Below, one piece after another: positions 52,814 through 61,044 of a stretch of 64,000 nt of DNA; the first letter of the stretch is position 1; each line of letters begins with the position of its first letter. The notes under the pieces are model-generated. The model had not been told where the DNA came from and ran no database searches. It was given only the letters and a program-made list of their open reading frames with translations. Position numbers and translations under genes: made by a program. The stretch covers positions 12,182 through 76,181 of the forward strand of contig NZ_DASYTH010000322.1 in assembly GCF_036002505.1 (NCBI RefSeq), in the 5' to 3' direction. Source of the stretch: DASYTH01 sp036002505. Its GTDB lineage: Bacteria; Actinomycetota; Actinomycetes; Mycobacteriales; Pseudonocardiaceae.

Positions 52814-53351
52814 GCAAAGGCGGGCGGAACTCGCCGACATGGTGCACCGCGGGCGAGCGGCCGGCGAGGGCACGGCGGACGGCGTCCATGACACCGGCGA
52901 CGGTCTCGGTGTGGGTGAGCCAGCGGGTGCGGCCGGCCTGGCGGACGTAGCCGAGCACCACCTGCTGAGTCGGGTGGTCGGGGAGGACCGGGTCCGGGCA
53001 GCCGTCGATGGGGTTGGCCGAGGCGCTGCCGTGCACCTCGACCACCGGGGCGCCGGGGGCCAGCAGCGGCGCGACCGCGCGCAGCACGGAGGGGCGGGCG
53101 GTGCTGCGCACCCAGGCGACGAGCAGGTCGGCCTTGCCGTCGAGGGCCTTGTCCGCGCGGGCGGCCAGCTCCTTCGGGGCCGACCAGTCGGCCTGCACCC
53201 AGAGCGACTTGCGGTCGCCGTTGCCGGCCTCGTCCGGGATCGGGGCGTAGCGGCGGCTCGGCACGACCACGTGCCAGCCCTCCCGGACCAGCGCGGCCAC
53301 GCAGCCGGCCAGCATTCCCGTGCCGCCGATGACCAGCGCTCGCCGGGTCAT
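52806..53351 (-). CDS. Short NAD(P)-binding Rossmann protein (SDR-like)
   Basis: 181 residues. N-terminal VIGGTGMLAGCVAALVREG is a glycine-rich Rossmann loop. The rest shows alternating strands and helices but no SDR Tyr-x3-Lys pair that I can identify, so catalysis is doubtful. GGAGG lies 4-5 nt before the ATG at 53351. The minus-strand frame is open further upstream, but the ribosome site and Rossmann start argue for this ATG. It overlaps the convergent propeller gene at its stop. Confidence 0.82.
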   Translation of the reverse strand: MTRRALVIGGTGMLAGCVAALVREGWHVVVPSRRYAPIPDEAGNGDRKSLWVQADWSAPKELAARADKALDGKADLLVAWVRSTARPSVLRAVAPLLAPGAPVVEVHGSASANPIDGCPDPVLPDHPTQQVVLGYVRQAGRTRWLTHTETVAGVMDAVRRALAGRSPAVHHVGEFRPPLLR

Positions 53352-53424
53352 GCACCCTCCGCTCGCCGAGGCGATGAAGCCGTCAGGGTACTCGCTCCGA
53401 GCGGAGGGTGATCCCCTTGACCGA

Positions 53425-53853
53425 TCAGCCCCTAGGTTGGGTGAGGCTGAACCAGTTGCCCGAGTCGTCGCGGAACACCGCCTCGATGCCGTACGGGCGC
53501 TCGGCCGGCTCGGACAGGAACGCCACGCCGCGCTCGGACAGCTCGCGGAACGTCTTGTGGCAGTCGTCGGTGTTGAACACCGCGGCGCCGAGCGCGCCCT
53601 TCGCCACCAGGGCGCGCACCTCCTCGGCGGTCTGCTCGTCGTGGCCCATCCGGCAGTCGGCCAGGGTGATCTGCACGTCGGGCTGGTCCGGCGGCCCGAC
53701 GGTGAGCCAGCGGAACCCCTTGCCGCCGCCCTCGAACCCCTCCCCCATGTCGATGTCGAACCGCACCTCGAAGCCCAGCTTCTCGGTGTAGAACGCCTTC
53801 GCCGCGTCCTGATCCAGTACGTACAGGCAGACATGCGACATCCTGGTGATCAT
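53425..53853 (-). CDS. VOC (glyoxalase/bleomycin-resistance) family protein
   Basis: 142 residues with two babab halves of the vicinal-oxygen-chelate fold: SHVCLYVLDQDAAKAFYTEKLGFEVRFD and later FLSEPAERPYGIEAVFRDDSGNWFSL. His and Glu positions typical of metal binding are present. The ATG at 53853 has GGAGG 5 nt upstream. An AraC-family regulator lies 38 nt upstream in the same direction, and VOC proteins with AraC partners often take part in small-molecule resistance or sensing. Substrate unknown. Confidence 0.88.
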   Translation of the reverse strand: MITRMSHVCLYVLDQDAAKAFYTEKLGFEVRFDIDMGEGFEGGGKGFRWLTVGPPDQPDVQITLADCRMGHDEQTAEEVRALVAKGALGAAVFNTDDCHKTFRELSERGVAFLSEPAERPYGIEAVFRDDSGNWFSLTQPRG

Positions 53854-53891
53854 CTCGTCCTCCACTCGTCCTATCCGATGTGGACGTCACG

Positions 53892-54311
53892 CTATGAGGA
53901 CCCGTGACCCGCCGCCTTGTCCTCGATTGCTGTGCCGGGTCTGCTCCACGCCATCACGAAGCATCCCGGTATGGGCGGCGGCCCGCCACGCTCGACCACG
54001 CGGCGCCGGTACACCGCGGGGCTGCAGCCCACCAGCTCGGTGAACCGGCGGATGAACGAGCTGAGGCTGGAAAACCCCACCAGCATGCACACCTCGGTGA
54101 CGGTGAGGTTCGCCGCCGCGAGCAGATCCTTCGCCCGCTCAACCCGTCTGCGCGACAGGTAGACACCGGGCGTCTCCCCGAACGCGGCGCGGAACTCGCG
54201 CGCGAAGTGGTACCGGGAGAACCCCGCCGCCGCGGCCATCGCGTCGAGGTCGAGCGGCTCGGCGAACCGCGCGTCCATGAGGTCCCGCGCCTTGCGGAGG
54301 TGCACGAGCAC
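53892..54311 (-). CDS. AraC-family regulator, DNA-binding domain only
   Basis: 139 residues that consist essentially of the two AraC helix-turn-helix motifs (LDAMAAAAGFSRYHFAREFRAAFG and TVTEVCMLVGFSSLSSFIRRFTELVG). A short C-terminal tail follows, and there is no effector domain. Start is uncertain: GTG 54311 or GTG 54305 are both possible; the frame upstream has poor coding character. It precedes the VOC gene and likely controls it. Confidence 0.85.
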   Translation of the reverse strand: MLVHLRKARDLMDARFAEPLDLDAMAAAAGFSRYHFAREFRAAFGETPGVYLSRRRVERAKDLLAAANLTVTEVCMLVGFSSLSSFIRRFTELVGCSPAVYRRRVVERGGPPPIPGCFVMAWSRPGTAIEDKAAGHGSS

Positions 54312-54375
54312 CTCGACAAGGAGCGGAGTGACCCGCTTAGGGGGGTCCGGGGGGCGGAGCCCCGCCGGCCGGGGG

Positions 54376-54396
54376 TCTGGGGGCTTGGCCCCCAGA
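54376..54396. repeat. GGGGTCTGGGG hairpin, copy 3
   Basis: TCTGGGGG-CTTGG-CCCCCAGA, 8-bp stem, between the AraC gene and polA (both minus strand), so it may also help end polA transcription. A second GC-rich hairpin, GGGCGGAGCCCC, precedes it. Confidence 0.65.
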
Positions 54397-54460
54397 GAAC
54401 ACAGATCAGGCCGGCCCCGGCGAGCGCTTTCCGCGAGCACAGTTCACCCCTACCGCCGGC

Positions 54461-57172
54461 CTAGTGCGCCGCATCGTTCCAGCTCCGCCCGAAGCCCACC
54501 GAGACGTCCAACGGCACATCCAACGCGTACGCCCCGCCCATCTCCTTGCGTACCAGGGCTTCCGCGGCCGCGTGCTCGCCCTCGGCGACCTCGAGGACGA
54601 GCTCGTCGTGGACCTGGAGGAGCATCCGGGTGCGCAGGCCGGCGGCTTTCAGCTCGCGGTGCACGCCGAGCATGGCGACCTTGATGATGTCCGCGGCGCT
54701 GCCCTGGATCGGGGCGTTGAGCGCCATCCGCTCGGCCATCTCGCGGCGCTGGCGGTTGTCCGAGGTGAGGTCCGGCAGGTAGCGGCGGCGGCCGAAGATC
54801 GTCTCGGTGTAGCCGTCCTTGCGCGCCTGCGCGACCACTGACTGCAGGTAGTCGCGGACGCCGCCGAACCGGGCGAAGTACTCGTCCATCAGCTCACGGG
54901 CCTCCTCGGTGGAGATCCGCAGCTGCTGGGACAGGCCGAACGCGGACAGGCCGTACGCCAGGCCGTAGTTCATCGCCTTGATCTTGGCCCGCTGCGCGCC
55001 GGTGACTTCCGTCGGGTCACAGGAGAACACCCGGGCCGCGGTGGCGGCGTGGAAGTCGAAGCCGGAGTTGAACGCCTCGATCAGCGCCGTGTCGGCGGAC
55101 AGGTGCGCCATGATCCGCATCTCGATCTGGCTGTAGTCCGCGGTCATCAGCTCGGCGTAATCCTTGCCGACGATGAACGTGTCGCGGATGGTGCGGCCCT
55201 CGTCGGTGCGGATCGGCACGTTCTGCAGATTCGGCTCGGTGGAGGACAGCCGGCCGGTGGCCGCGATGGTCTGGCTGTAGGTGGTGCGGATCCGGCCGTC
55301 GTCGGCCACCGACTTGATCAGGCCCTCGACCGTGATCTTGAGCCGGGTGGCGTCCCGGTGCTCCAGCATGTGCGCCAGGAACGGATGCTCGGTCTGCTCG
55401 TACAGGCTGGTCAGCGCGTCGGCGTCGGTGGTGTAGCCGGTCTTGGTGCGCTTGGTCTTCGGCATCTTCAGCTCGTCGAACAGCACCACCTGCAGCTGCT
55501 TGGGCGAGCCGAGGTTGATCTCCTTGCCGATGATCGCGAAGGCCTCCTGCTCGGCCTGCTTCACCCGCGCCCCGAAGTGCGCGTCCAGCGAAGCCAGGAG
55601 ATCCGCGTCGACCGCGATGCCGGCCGCCTCCAGCTCGGCCAGCACCTCCAGCAGCGGCAGCTCCATCTCCACCAGCAGCCGCGCGCCGCCGGTGCGCTCC
55701 AGCTCCACGTCCAGCGCGTCGGCCAGCTCCGCGATCGCCCGCGCCTTGACGATCTCCCCGGAGGCGAGCTGCGCGTCGTCGCCCTCCACGCCGTCCAAAA
55801 GGGACAGTTGGCGCTCCTCGGGCTGCTCCTCCACCCGCAGTTCCCGCTTGAGGTAGCGCAGCACCAGATCATCGAGGCTGAACGAGCGCTGGCCCGGCCG
55901 GACCAGGTACGCGGCGAGCTGGGTGTCGGCGGCCAGACCGCGCAGCGTCCAGCCGCGGTGCCGGACCGCGTGCAGCGAGCGCTTCACGTCGTAGGTGAGC
56001 TTCGGTTGCTTCTCGTCCGCGAGCCACGCCACCAGCGCGCGCTCGTCCTCCTCGATGAGCTCGCCGGCGTCGATGAACACGCCACCGCCGTCCACCCCGG
56101 CGATGGCCACCGTGCGCAGCTCCACCGCCTCGCTCGCCACGCCGGTCGGGGTGTAGCGGAAGCAGACGCCGAGCCGCTGCCCGTTTCGCTCGGCCAGCCA
56201 GCCCTTCAGCTCGCCGGGCTGCAGCAGGCCGCCGCTGACCTCGAAGCCCTCCTCGGCCTCCGGCTCGACGCTGGTGTGCTCGGCGAACAGCCGCTCGCGC
56301 AGCACCCGGAACTCCAGCTCGTCGAACAGCCGGTGCACGGCGTCCCGGTCCCACGGCCGCTTCGCCAGGTCGTTAGGCCCGACCTCCAGCTCCACGTCCT
56401 TGACCAGCTCCGTGAGCTGCCGGTTGAGCAGCACGTTGGACAGGTTGGTGCGCAACGCGTCGCCGGCCTTGCCCTTGACCTCGTCCACCCGGTCGACCAG
56501 CTCGCCCAGCGTGCCGAACTCGTTGATCCACTTGGCGATGGTCTTCTCCCCCACGCCGGGGATCTTCGGCAGGTTGTCCGACGGGTCGCCGCGCATCGCC
56601 GCGAAGTCCGGGTACTGGGTCGGCGTGACCCCGTACTTCTCCAGCACCGTCGGCGGGTCGAGCCGCCACATCTCGGACACGCCCCGGCTCGGGTACAGCA
56701 GCGTGACGTTCTCGTTGACGAGCTGGATGGCGTCCCGGTCGCCGCTGCAGATGAGCACCCGGAACCCGGCGGCGACGGCCTGCGTGGTGAGCGTGGCGAT
56801 CAGGTCGTCGGCCTCGTAGTTGTCCTTGGACAGGAACGGCAGGCAGAGCGCGCGCAGCACCTCCTCGATGAGCGAGACCTGGCCCTTGAACTCGTCCGGG
56901 GTGCTGCTGCGGCCGGCCTTGTACTCGGCGTAGGCCTCGCTGCGGAACGTCTTGCGGGACACGTCGAAGGCGACCGCGATGTGCGTGGGCTGCTCGTCGC
57001 GGAGCAGGTTGATCAGCATCGAGGTGAACCCGTAGACCGCGTTGGTGTGCTGGCCGGTCTGCGTGGAGAAGTTCTCCTTGGGCAGCGCGTAGAACGCCCG
57101 GTACGCCATCGAATGGCCGTCCACGAGCAGCAGCAGGCGTTGATCGGCGCTGGTACCGGGCTTGGCAGTCAC
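54461..57172 (-). CDS. polA: DNA polymerase I
   Basis: 903 residues. The N-terminal 5'-3' exonuclease (1-290) has LLVDGHSMAYRAFYALP and the H3TH region GVGEKTIAKW. The central 3'-5' exonuclease-like domain lacks the DxE metal motif (reads GVFIDAGE), as usual in actinobacterial Pol I, so proofreading is unlikely. The polymerase domain has motif A DYSQIEMRI (about 680), motif B RAKIKAMNYGLAYG (about 730) and motif C QVHDELVLE (about 856). GTG start follows a TAGACT -10 element by 6 nt, which suggests a leaderless transcript. Divergent from a thioesterase gene 43 nt away. Confidence 0.97.
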   Translation of the reverse strand: MTAKPGTSADQRLLLLVDGHSMAYRAFYALPKENFSTQTGQHTNAVYGFTSMLINLLRDEQPTHIAVAFDVSRKTFRSEAYAEYKAGRSSTPDEFKGQVSLIEEVLRALCLPFLSKDNYEADDLIATLTTQAVAAGFRVLICSGDRDAIQLVNENVTLLYPSRGVSEMWRLDPPTVLEKYGVTPTQYPDFAAMRGDPSDNLPKIPGVGEKTIAKWINEFGTLGELVDRVDEVKGKAGDALRTNLSNVLLNRQLTELVKDVELEVGPNDLAKRPWDRDAVHRLFDELEFRVLRERLFAEHTSVEPEAEEGFEVSGGLLQPGELKGWLAERNGQRLGVCFRYTPTGVASEAVELRTVAIAGVDGGGVFIDAGELIEEDERALVAWLADEKQPKLTYDVKRSLHAVRHRGWTLRGLAADTQLAAYLVRPGQRSFSLDDLVLRYLKRELRVEEQPEERQLSLLDGVEGDDAQLASGEIVKARAIAELADALDVELERTGGARLLVEMELPLLEVLAELEAAGIAVDADLLASLDAHFGARVKQAEQEAFAIIGKEINLGSPKQLQVVLFDELKMPKTKRTKTGYTTDADALTSLYEQTEHPFLAHMLEHRDATRLKITVEGLIKSVADDGRIRTTYSQTIAATGRLSSTEPNLQNVPIRTDEGRTIRDTFIVGKDYAELMTADYSQIEMRIMAHLSADTALIEAFNSGFDFHAATAARVFSCDPTEVTGAQRAKIKAMNYGLAYGLSAFGLSQQLRISTEEARELMDEYFARFGGVRDYLQSVVAQARKDGYTETIFGRRRYLPDLTSDNRQRREMAERMALNAPIQGSAADIIKVAMLGVHRELKAAGLRTRMLLQVHDELVLEVAEGEHAAAEALVRKEMGGAYALDVPLDVSVGFGRSWNDAAH

Positions 57173-57178
57173 GAGGCG

Positions 57179-57188
57179 AGTCTAGGGT
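57179..57188. promoter_or_regulatory. Overlapping divergent -10 elements (polA / thioesterase)
   Basis: TAGACT on the minus strand (57179-57184) ends 6 nt before the polA GTG. On the plus strand TAGGGT (57183-57188) could serve the thioesterase with a leader of about 20 nt. The two hexamers share their TA step, so the promoters would compete. Confidence 0.5.
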
Positions 57189-57215
57189 GAGGCACCGACA
57201 CTCGGAGGAGGGACC

Positions 57216-57632
57216 TTGACCGCGCAGTTTCCCGGGATCCGGCCGGACATCGCCGACCAGCTGCTGCCCACGAAGATGGGCATCGAGATCACCGAGTGGT
57301 CGGCGGAGCGTGTGGTCGGCACCATGCCGGTCAAGGGCAACCTCCAGCCCTACGGCCTCCTGCACGGCGGCGCGAACGCGGTGCTCGCCGAGACCATCGG
57401 CTCGGTCTGTGCCGCCCTGAGCGTCGGGCTCGACCGCGCCACGCTCGGGCTGGAGCTCTCCTGCACGCACCACCGCGCCGCGACCGAGGGCGTGGTCACC
57501 GGGGTGGCGACGCCGATCCACGCCGGGCGCAGCACGGCGACGGTGGAGATCGTGATCACCGACGAGCAGGGCCGCCGCACCTGCACGGCGCGGCTGACCT
57601 GCATCGTCCGCGACCGGCCGCCGGGGCCGTAA
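57216..57632 (+). CDS. Hotdog-fold thioesterase (PaaI/DUF4442-type)
   Basis: 138 residues, single hotdog domain. The active-site segment GLLHGGANAVLAETIGS is typical of PaaI-type acyl-CoA thioesterases, and the last strands end RTCTARLTCIV. It hydrolyses small or aromatic acyl-CoAs. It starts with TTG, but GGAGGAGGG directly upstream supports this start. Divergent from polA. A strong hairpin follows its stop. Confidence 0.92.
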   Translation: MTAQFPGIRPDIADQLLPTKMGIEITEWSAERVVGTMPVKGNLQPYGLLHGGANAVLAETIGSVCAALSVGLDRATLGLELSCTHHRAATEGVVTGVATPIHAGRSTATVEIVITDEQGRRTCTARLTCIVRDRPPGP

Positions 57633-57633
57633 T

Positions 57634-57688
57634 GCGATGAAGGGGGCCTTCCTCACCTCCAGCGTGAGAAAGGCCCCCTTCATCGCAC
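57634..57688. terminator. 24-bp hairpin between convergent thioesterase and livF genes
   Basis: Arms of 24 nt pair at 23 positions around a 7-nt loop. The sequence is nearly identical to the hairpin at 25201-25259 (core GAAGGGGGCCTT...). It lies between the thioesterase and livF stops, as a two-way terminator. Confidence 0.8.
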
Positions 57689-57689
57689 T

Positions 57690-58403
57690 TCACGCCTCGC
57701 CGAGATACGCCGCCCGCACCCGCTGATCCGCCAGCAGGTCGTGCCCCGAACCCTCGAGCGTGGACTGGCCCAGGTCGATCACGTAGCCGCGATCCGCCAG
57801 GGCCAGTGCCGCCAGGGCGTTCTGCTCCACCAGCAGGATCGTGGTGCCCTGCGACTGCAGCTCGCTGATGGTGTCGAAGATGCGCTGGGTCATGATCGGC
57901 GAGAGGCCCATGGAGGGCTCGTCGAGCATCAGCAGGCGCGGCTTGGACATCATCGCGCGGCCGATGGCGAGCATCTGCTGCTCGCCGCCGGAGAACAGGC
58001 CGGCCTTCTGGTGCCGTCGCTCGCCCAGGACCGGGAACAGGGTGAACACCCGCTGCATGTCGGCGTCGACCTCGTTGTCCCGCCGGGCATACGCACCGAG
58101 AAGGAGGTTCTCCGCGACGGTCATCCGGGCGAAGATCCGCCGGCCCTCCGGGCTCTGCGCGATGCCCCGGCTGAGGATCTCGTGCGCCGGGAGCTTCGCG
58201 ATCGACGCGCCCTCGAACAGGATGTCGCCGGCGCGCGGCCGCAGCAGGCCGGAGATCGTGCGCAGGATCGTGGTCTTGCCGGCGCCGTTCGCCCCGATGA
58301 GGCAGACGATCTGGCCCAGCTCCACGGAGAACGAGACGTTGCGGACCGCCTCGATCGCGCCGTAGGCGACGCTGAGCTCCCGGACCTCCAGCAACGGAGT
58401 CAT
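57690..58403 (-). CDS. livF: Branched-chain amino-acid ABC transporter, ATPase LivF
   Basis: 237 residues. Walker A GANGAGKTT, signature FSGGEQQML, Walker B LLMLDEPSMGL and the H-loop-region LLVEQN are present, the usual LivF spacing. ATG overlaps the livG stop by one base (TGATG). Last gene of the liv operon; a hairpin follows. Together with LivG it powers import of branched-chain amino acids or related ligands. Confidence 0.95.
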   Translation of the reverse strand: MTPLLEVRELSVAYGAIEAVRNVSFSVELGQIVCLIGANGAGKTTILRTISGLLRPRAGDILFEGASIAKLPAHEILSRGIAQSPEGRRIFARMTVAENLLLGAYARRDNEVDADMQRVFTLFPVLGERRHQKAGLFSGGEQQMLAIGRAMMSKPRLLMLDEPSMGLSPIMTQRIFDTISELQSQGTTILLVEQNALAALALADRGYVIDLGQSTLEGSGHDLLADQRVRAAYLGEA

Positions 58404-59254
58404 CAGCCGTCCTCCCTACCGTGCTCGGCCGCCGCGGCACGCACCTCGGCCTCCACCTCTTCCCGTGGCTTGCCGAGGTAGGCCTCGATCACCCGGGGAT
58501 CGTCGCGGACCGTCTCAGGGGTCCCCTCCACCAGCAGCTCACCCTGCACCAGCACGGCGACCTGGTCGCACAGGCCGAAGATGAACTTGGTGTCGTGCTC
58601 GATCACCACGGCCGCGACGCCGGTGTCGCGGATCTGGAAGATCAGGTGCCGGGTGGCGTCGGTCTCCTGCGGGTTCATCCCCGCGGTCGGCTCGTCCAGC
58701 AGCAGCACCTTGGGATCGGTGGCCAGCGCCCGGGCGATCTCCAGCCGGCGCTGGTCGCCGTAGGGCAGGTTGCGCGCGACCTCACCCTCCATTTTGGACA
58801 GACCGACGAACGCCAGCAGCTCCCGGGACCGCTCCCGGGCCTCCCGCTCCACCCGGCGGAACACCGGCCCGTGCAGCAGTGAGGCGATCGGCCCCTGGCG
58901 CATCCGGCAGTGCCGGCCCACCAGCACGTTCTCCAGCACCGTCATGTTCGGGAACAGCCGGATGTTCTGGAACGTGCGGGCGATCCCGGCGATCGTGACC
59001 GCGGCCGGGTCGCCGGTCAGCGGCACCCCGTGCAGCACCACCTCACCCCGGGTCGGCGTGTACAACCCGGTGAGGCAGTTGAAGAACGTGGTCTTGCCGG
59101 CCCCGTTCGGACCGATCAGCCCGAAGATCTGCCCGTGGTGCAACGTCAGCGACACGTCGTTGAGCGCGGTCAGCCCACCGAAGATCATCGTGACGCCGCG
59201 CGCCTCGAGTACCGGGTACCCGACGCCCACCGGCTCGACCAACTCGGCGGTCAT
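58403..59254 (-). CDS. livG: Branched-chain amino-acid ABC transporter, ATPase LivG
   Basis: 283 residues. Walker A GPNGAGKTT, LivG-specific GIARTFQNIRLFPNMTVLENV, signature LPYGDQRRLEIARAL and Walker B LLLDEPTAGMNP. The C-terminus has an extra charged tail. ATG overlaps the livM stop (ATGA). Confidence 0.95.
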   Translation of the reverse strand: MTAELVEPVGVGYPVLEARGVTMIFGGLTALNDVSLTLHHGQIFGLIGPNGAGKTTFFNCLTGLYTPTRGEVVLHGVPLTGDPAAVTIAGIARTFQNIRLFPNMTVLENVLVGRHCRMRQGPIASLLHGPVFRRVEREARERSRELLAFVGLSKMEGEVARNLPYGDQRRLEIARALATDPKVLLLDEPTAGMNPQETDATRHLIFQIRDTGVAAVVIEHDTKFIFGLCDQVAVLVQGELLVEGTPETVRDDPRVIEAYLGKPREEVEAEVRAAAAEHGREDG

Positions 59255-61044
59255 GAGGGGTTCTCCTTCGCAGTCGCCCCGACGGCGGCCTCCTCGGCGA
59301 GCTCGTGCTCGGCCACGAGCTCCTCCTCCAGCTCCTCGATGGACTTGCCCTCGGCGGTCTCCCCGGCGAACTCCGCGCGACGCACCCGGTCGGGCACCAG
59401 GCCCTGCGGCCGGAACCGCATGATGAACACCAGGGCCAGACCGAAGATCATCAGCCGGTAGTCCGCGAACTCCCGGAGCCGCTCCGGCAGCACGAACAGC
59501 AGCGAGGCACCCAGCACCGCACCGGGAATCGTGCCCATGCCGCCCAGGATCACGGCGGCCAGCAGGGTCACCGACTCGATGAACGTGAACTGGTCGTAGG
59601 AGGCCTGGCTGAACTTGTGCGCGAAGATCGCCCCAGCCACCCCGGCCAGGGTCGCCCCGACCAGGAACGCCAGGATCTTGATCTTGCCGGTCTTGATGCC
59701 CATGGCCCGGGCGGCGTCCTCGTCCTCCCGGATGGCGATCCAGGCCCGCCCGATCCGGCTGCTCTTGAGGTTGGCGAAGATCGCCATCACCGCGGCCACC
59801 ACGAGCACGATCAGGAAGTAGTACAGCACCCCGGCCGGCAGCTCCACGCTGCCGACGGTGATCGAGTCGCTGAACGCGGTGCCGCCGATCTCCAGCTGCG
59901 GGATGCCGGGGATCGCGTTCGCCCCGCCGGTCAGCCCGCCGATGTTGTTCTGCGCGGACTTGCGGAAGATCTCCCCGAACGCCAGCGTCACGATCGCCAG
60001 GTAGTCACCGCGCACCCGCAGCGTCGGCGAGCCGACCACCGCGCCGAACACGCCGGCGATCACCGCGGCGATCACCGCCACGATCGGGAACGGCAGGGTG
60101 ACGCCGAGCTTCGAGGCGGTCGCGCCGGACAGGTTCGCCGCGACGAACGCGCCGATCCCCATGAACGCGACGTAACCGAGGTCGAGCAGCCCGGCCAGAC
60201 CCACCACGATGTTGAGCCCGATCGCGGTGACCGCGTAGACGCCGATGGTGACCGAGACGGTCATCCAGTACTCGCTGTCCGCCTTGGTCAGCGGCAGCGC
60301 CAGCGCGCACAGCACGAGCACCACGATCGAGAAGGCCCGGTGTCCCTCGGACAGCGCCGAGACCCACCGGGTGACGCCCAGCCCGTGCAGGGCACCGAGC
60401 AGACCCCCGGCCATACCGAGGAAGGCCACGAACACCGGCCCGGCGTGCGGGTTGGACGCACCGCCGGTGCCCCCGGCGGTGAGCGTCAGCGAGACCAGGT
60501 ACAGCACCCCGGCGAATGCGACCGCCAGCACCAGCCAGGCCAGCGGTCGCGGCAGATCGGTGCGCCACTGCGGAATCTCGCCGATCCCCGCCGCGGTGGC
60601 GCCGAGGATCAGCAGCAGCCCGCCGGCGATCCCGACGATGCCGCCTAAGGCCGTCGCCCCGTCCGCCGCGGTGACCGCGCCGAGCCCGCCGCCGCGCTGG
60701 GCGATGAAGAAGGTGGTGATCAGGGCGACCGCCAGACCGCCCCAGCCGAGCGCCCGCAACACCCGGCCGCGGCCGGGAATCCGGGTGACGAACGTGACGA
60801 CCAGGGCGGCGACACCGAACCACAGCAGATGCGCCCGGTACCCGCCGACCTCGAACGGCGCGTCGAAGAACTGCAGCGTGGCCTTCTCCGGGTACGGCGC
60901 GTCGTTGAGGATGAACGTCGCCCAGGGCAGCAGCGAACCGGCGATGAGCAGCACCGCGCCCAGCGCGGAGAGCGGGACAGCGAGCCGCGGCCGGGTCGAG
61001 GTGAACCCCGCGCCGCGCCGGATCGCCTGGACAGCGTTGCTCAT
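59251..61044 (-). CDS. livM: Branched-chain amino-acid permease LivM with long membrane N-terminal extension
   Basis: 597 residues, compared with about 300-420 for E. coli-type LivM. The standard permease core begins near residue 265 (VGLAGLLDLGYVAFMGIGAF) and includes the EAA-like loop GRAWIAIREDEDAARAMGI. The first 260 residues form about six extra hydrophobic segments separated by Gly-rich loops. The C-terminal tail is acidic (Glu-rich). ATG overlaps the livH stop (ATGA). The extended form occurs in actinobacteria, but the role of the extension is unknown to me. Confidence 0.93.
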   Translation of the reverse strand: MSNAVQAIRRGAGFTSTRPRLAVPLSALGAVLLIAGSLLPWATFILNDAPYPEKATLQFFDAPFEVGGYRAHLLWFGVAALVVTFVTRIPGRGRVLRALGWGGLAVALITTFFIAQRGGGLGAVTAADGATALGGIVGIAGGLLLILGATAAGIGEIPQWRTDLPRPLAWLVLAVAFAGVLYLVSLTLTAGGTGGASNPHAGPVFVAFLGMAGGLLGALHGLGVTRWVSALSEGHRAFSIVVLVLCALALPLTKADSEYWMTVSVTIGVYAVTAIGLNIVVGLAGLLDLGYVAFMGIGAFVAANLSGATASKLGVTLPFPIVAVIAAVIAGVFGAVVGSPTLRVRGDYLAIVTLAFGEIFRKSAQNNIGGLTGGANAIPGIPQLEIGGTAFSDSITVGSVELPAGVLYYFLIVLVVAAVMAIFANLKSSRIGRAWIAIREDEDAARAMGIKTGKIKILAFLVGATLAGVAGAIFAHKFSQASYDQFTFIESVTLLAAVILGGMGTIPGAVLGASLLFVLPERLREFADYRLMIFGLALVFIMRFRPQGLVPDRVRRAEFAGETAEGKSIEELEEELVAEHELAEEAAVGATAKENPS

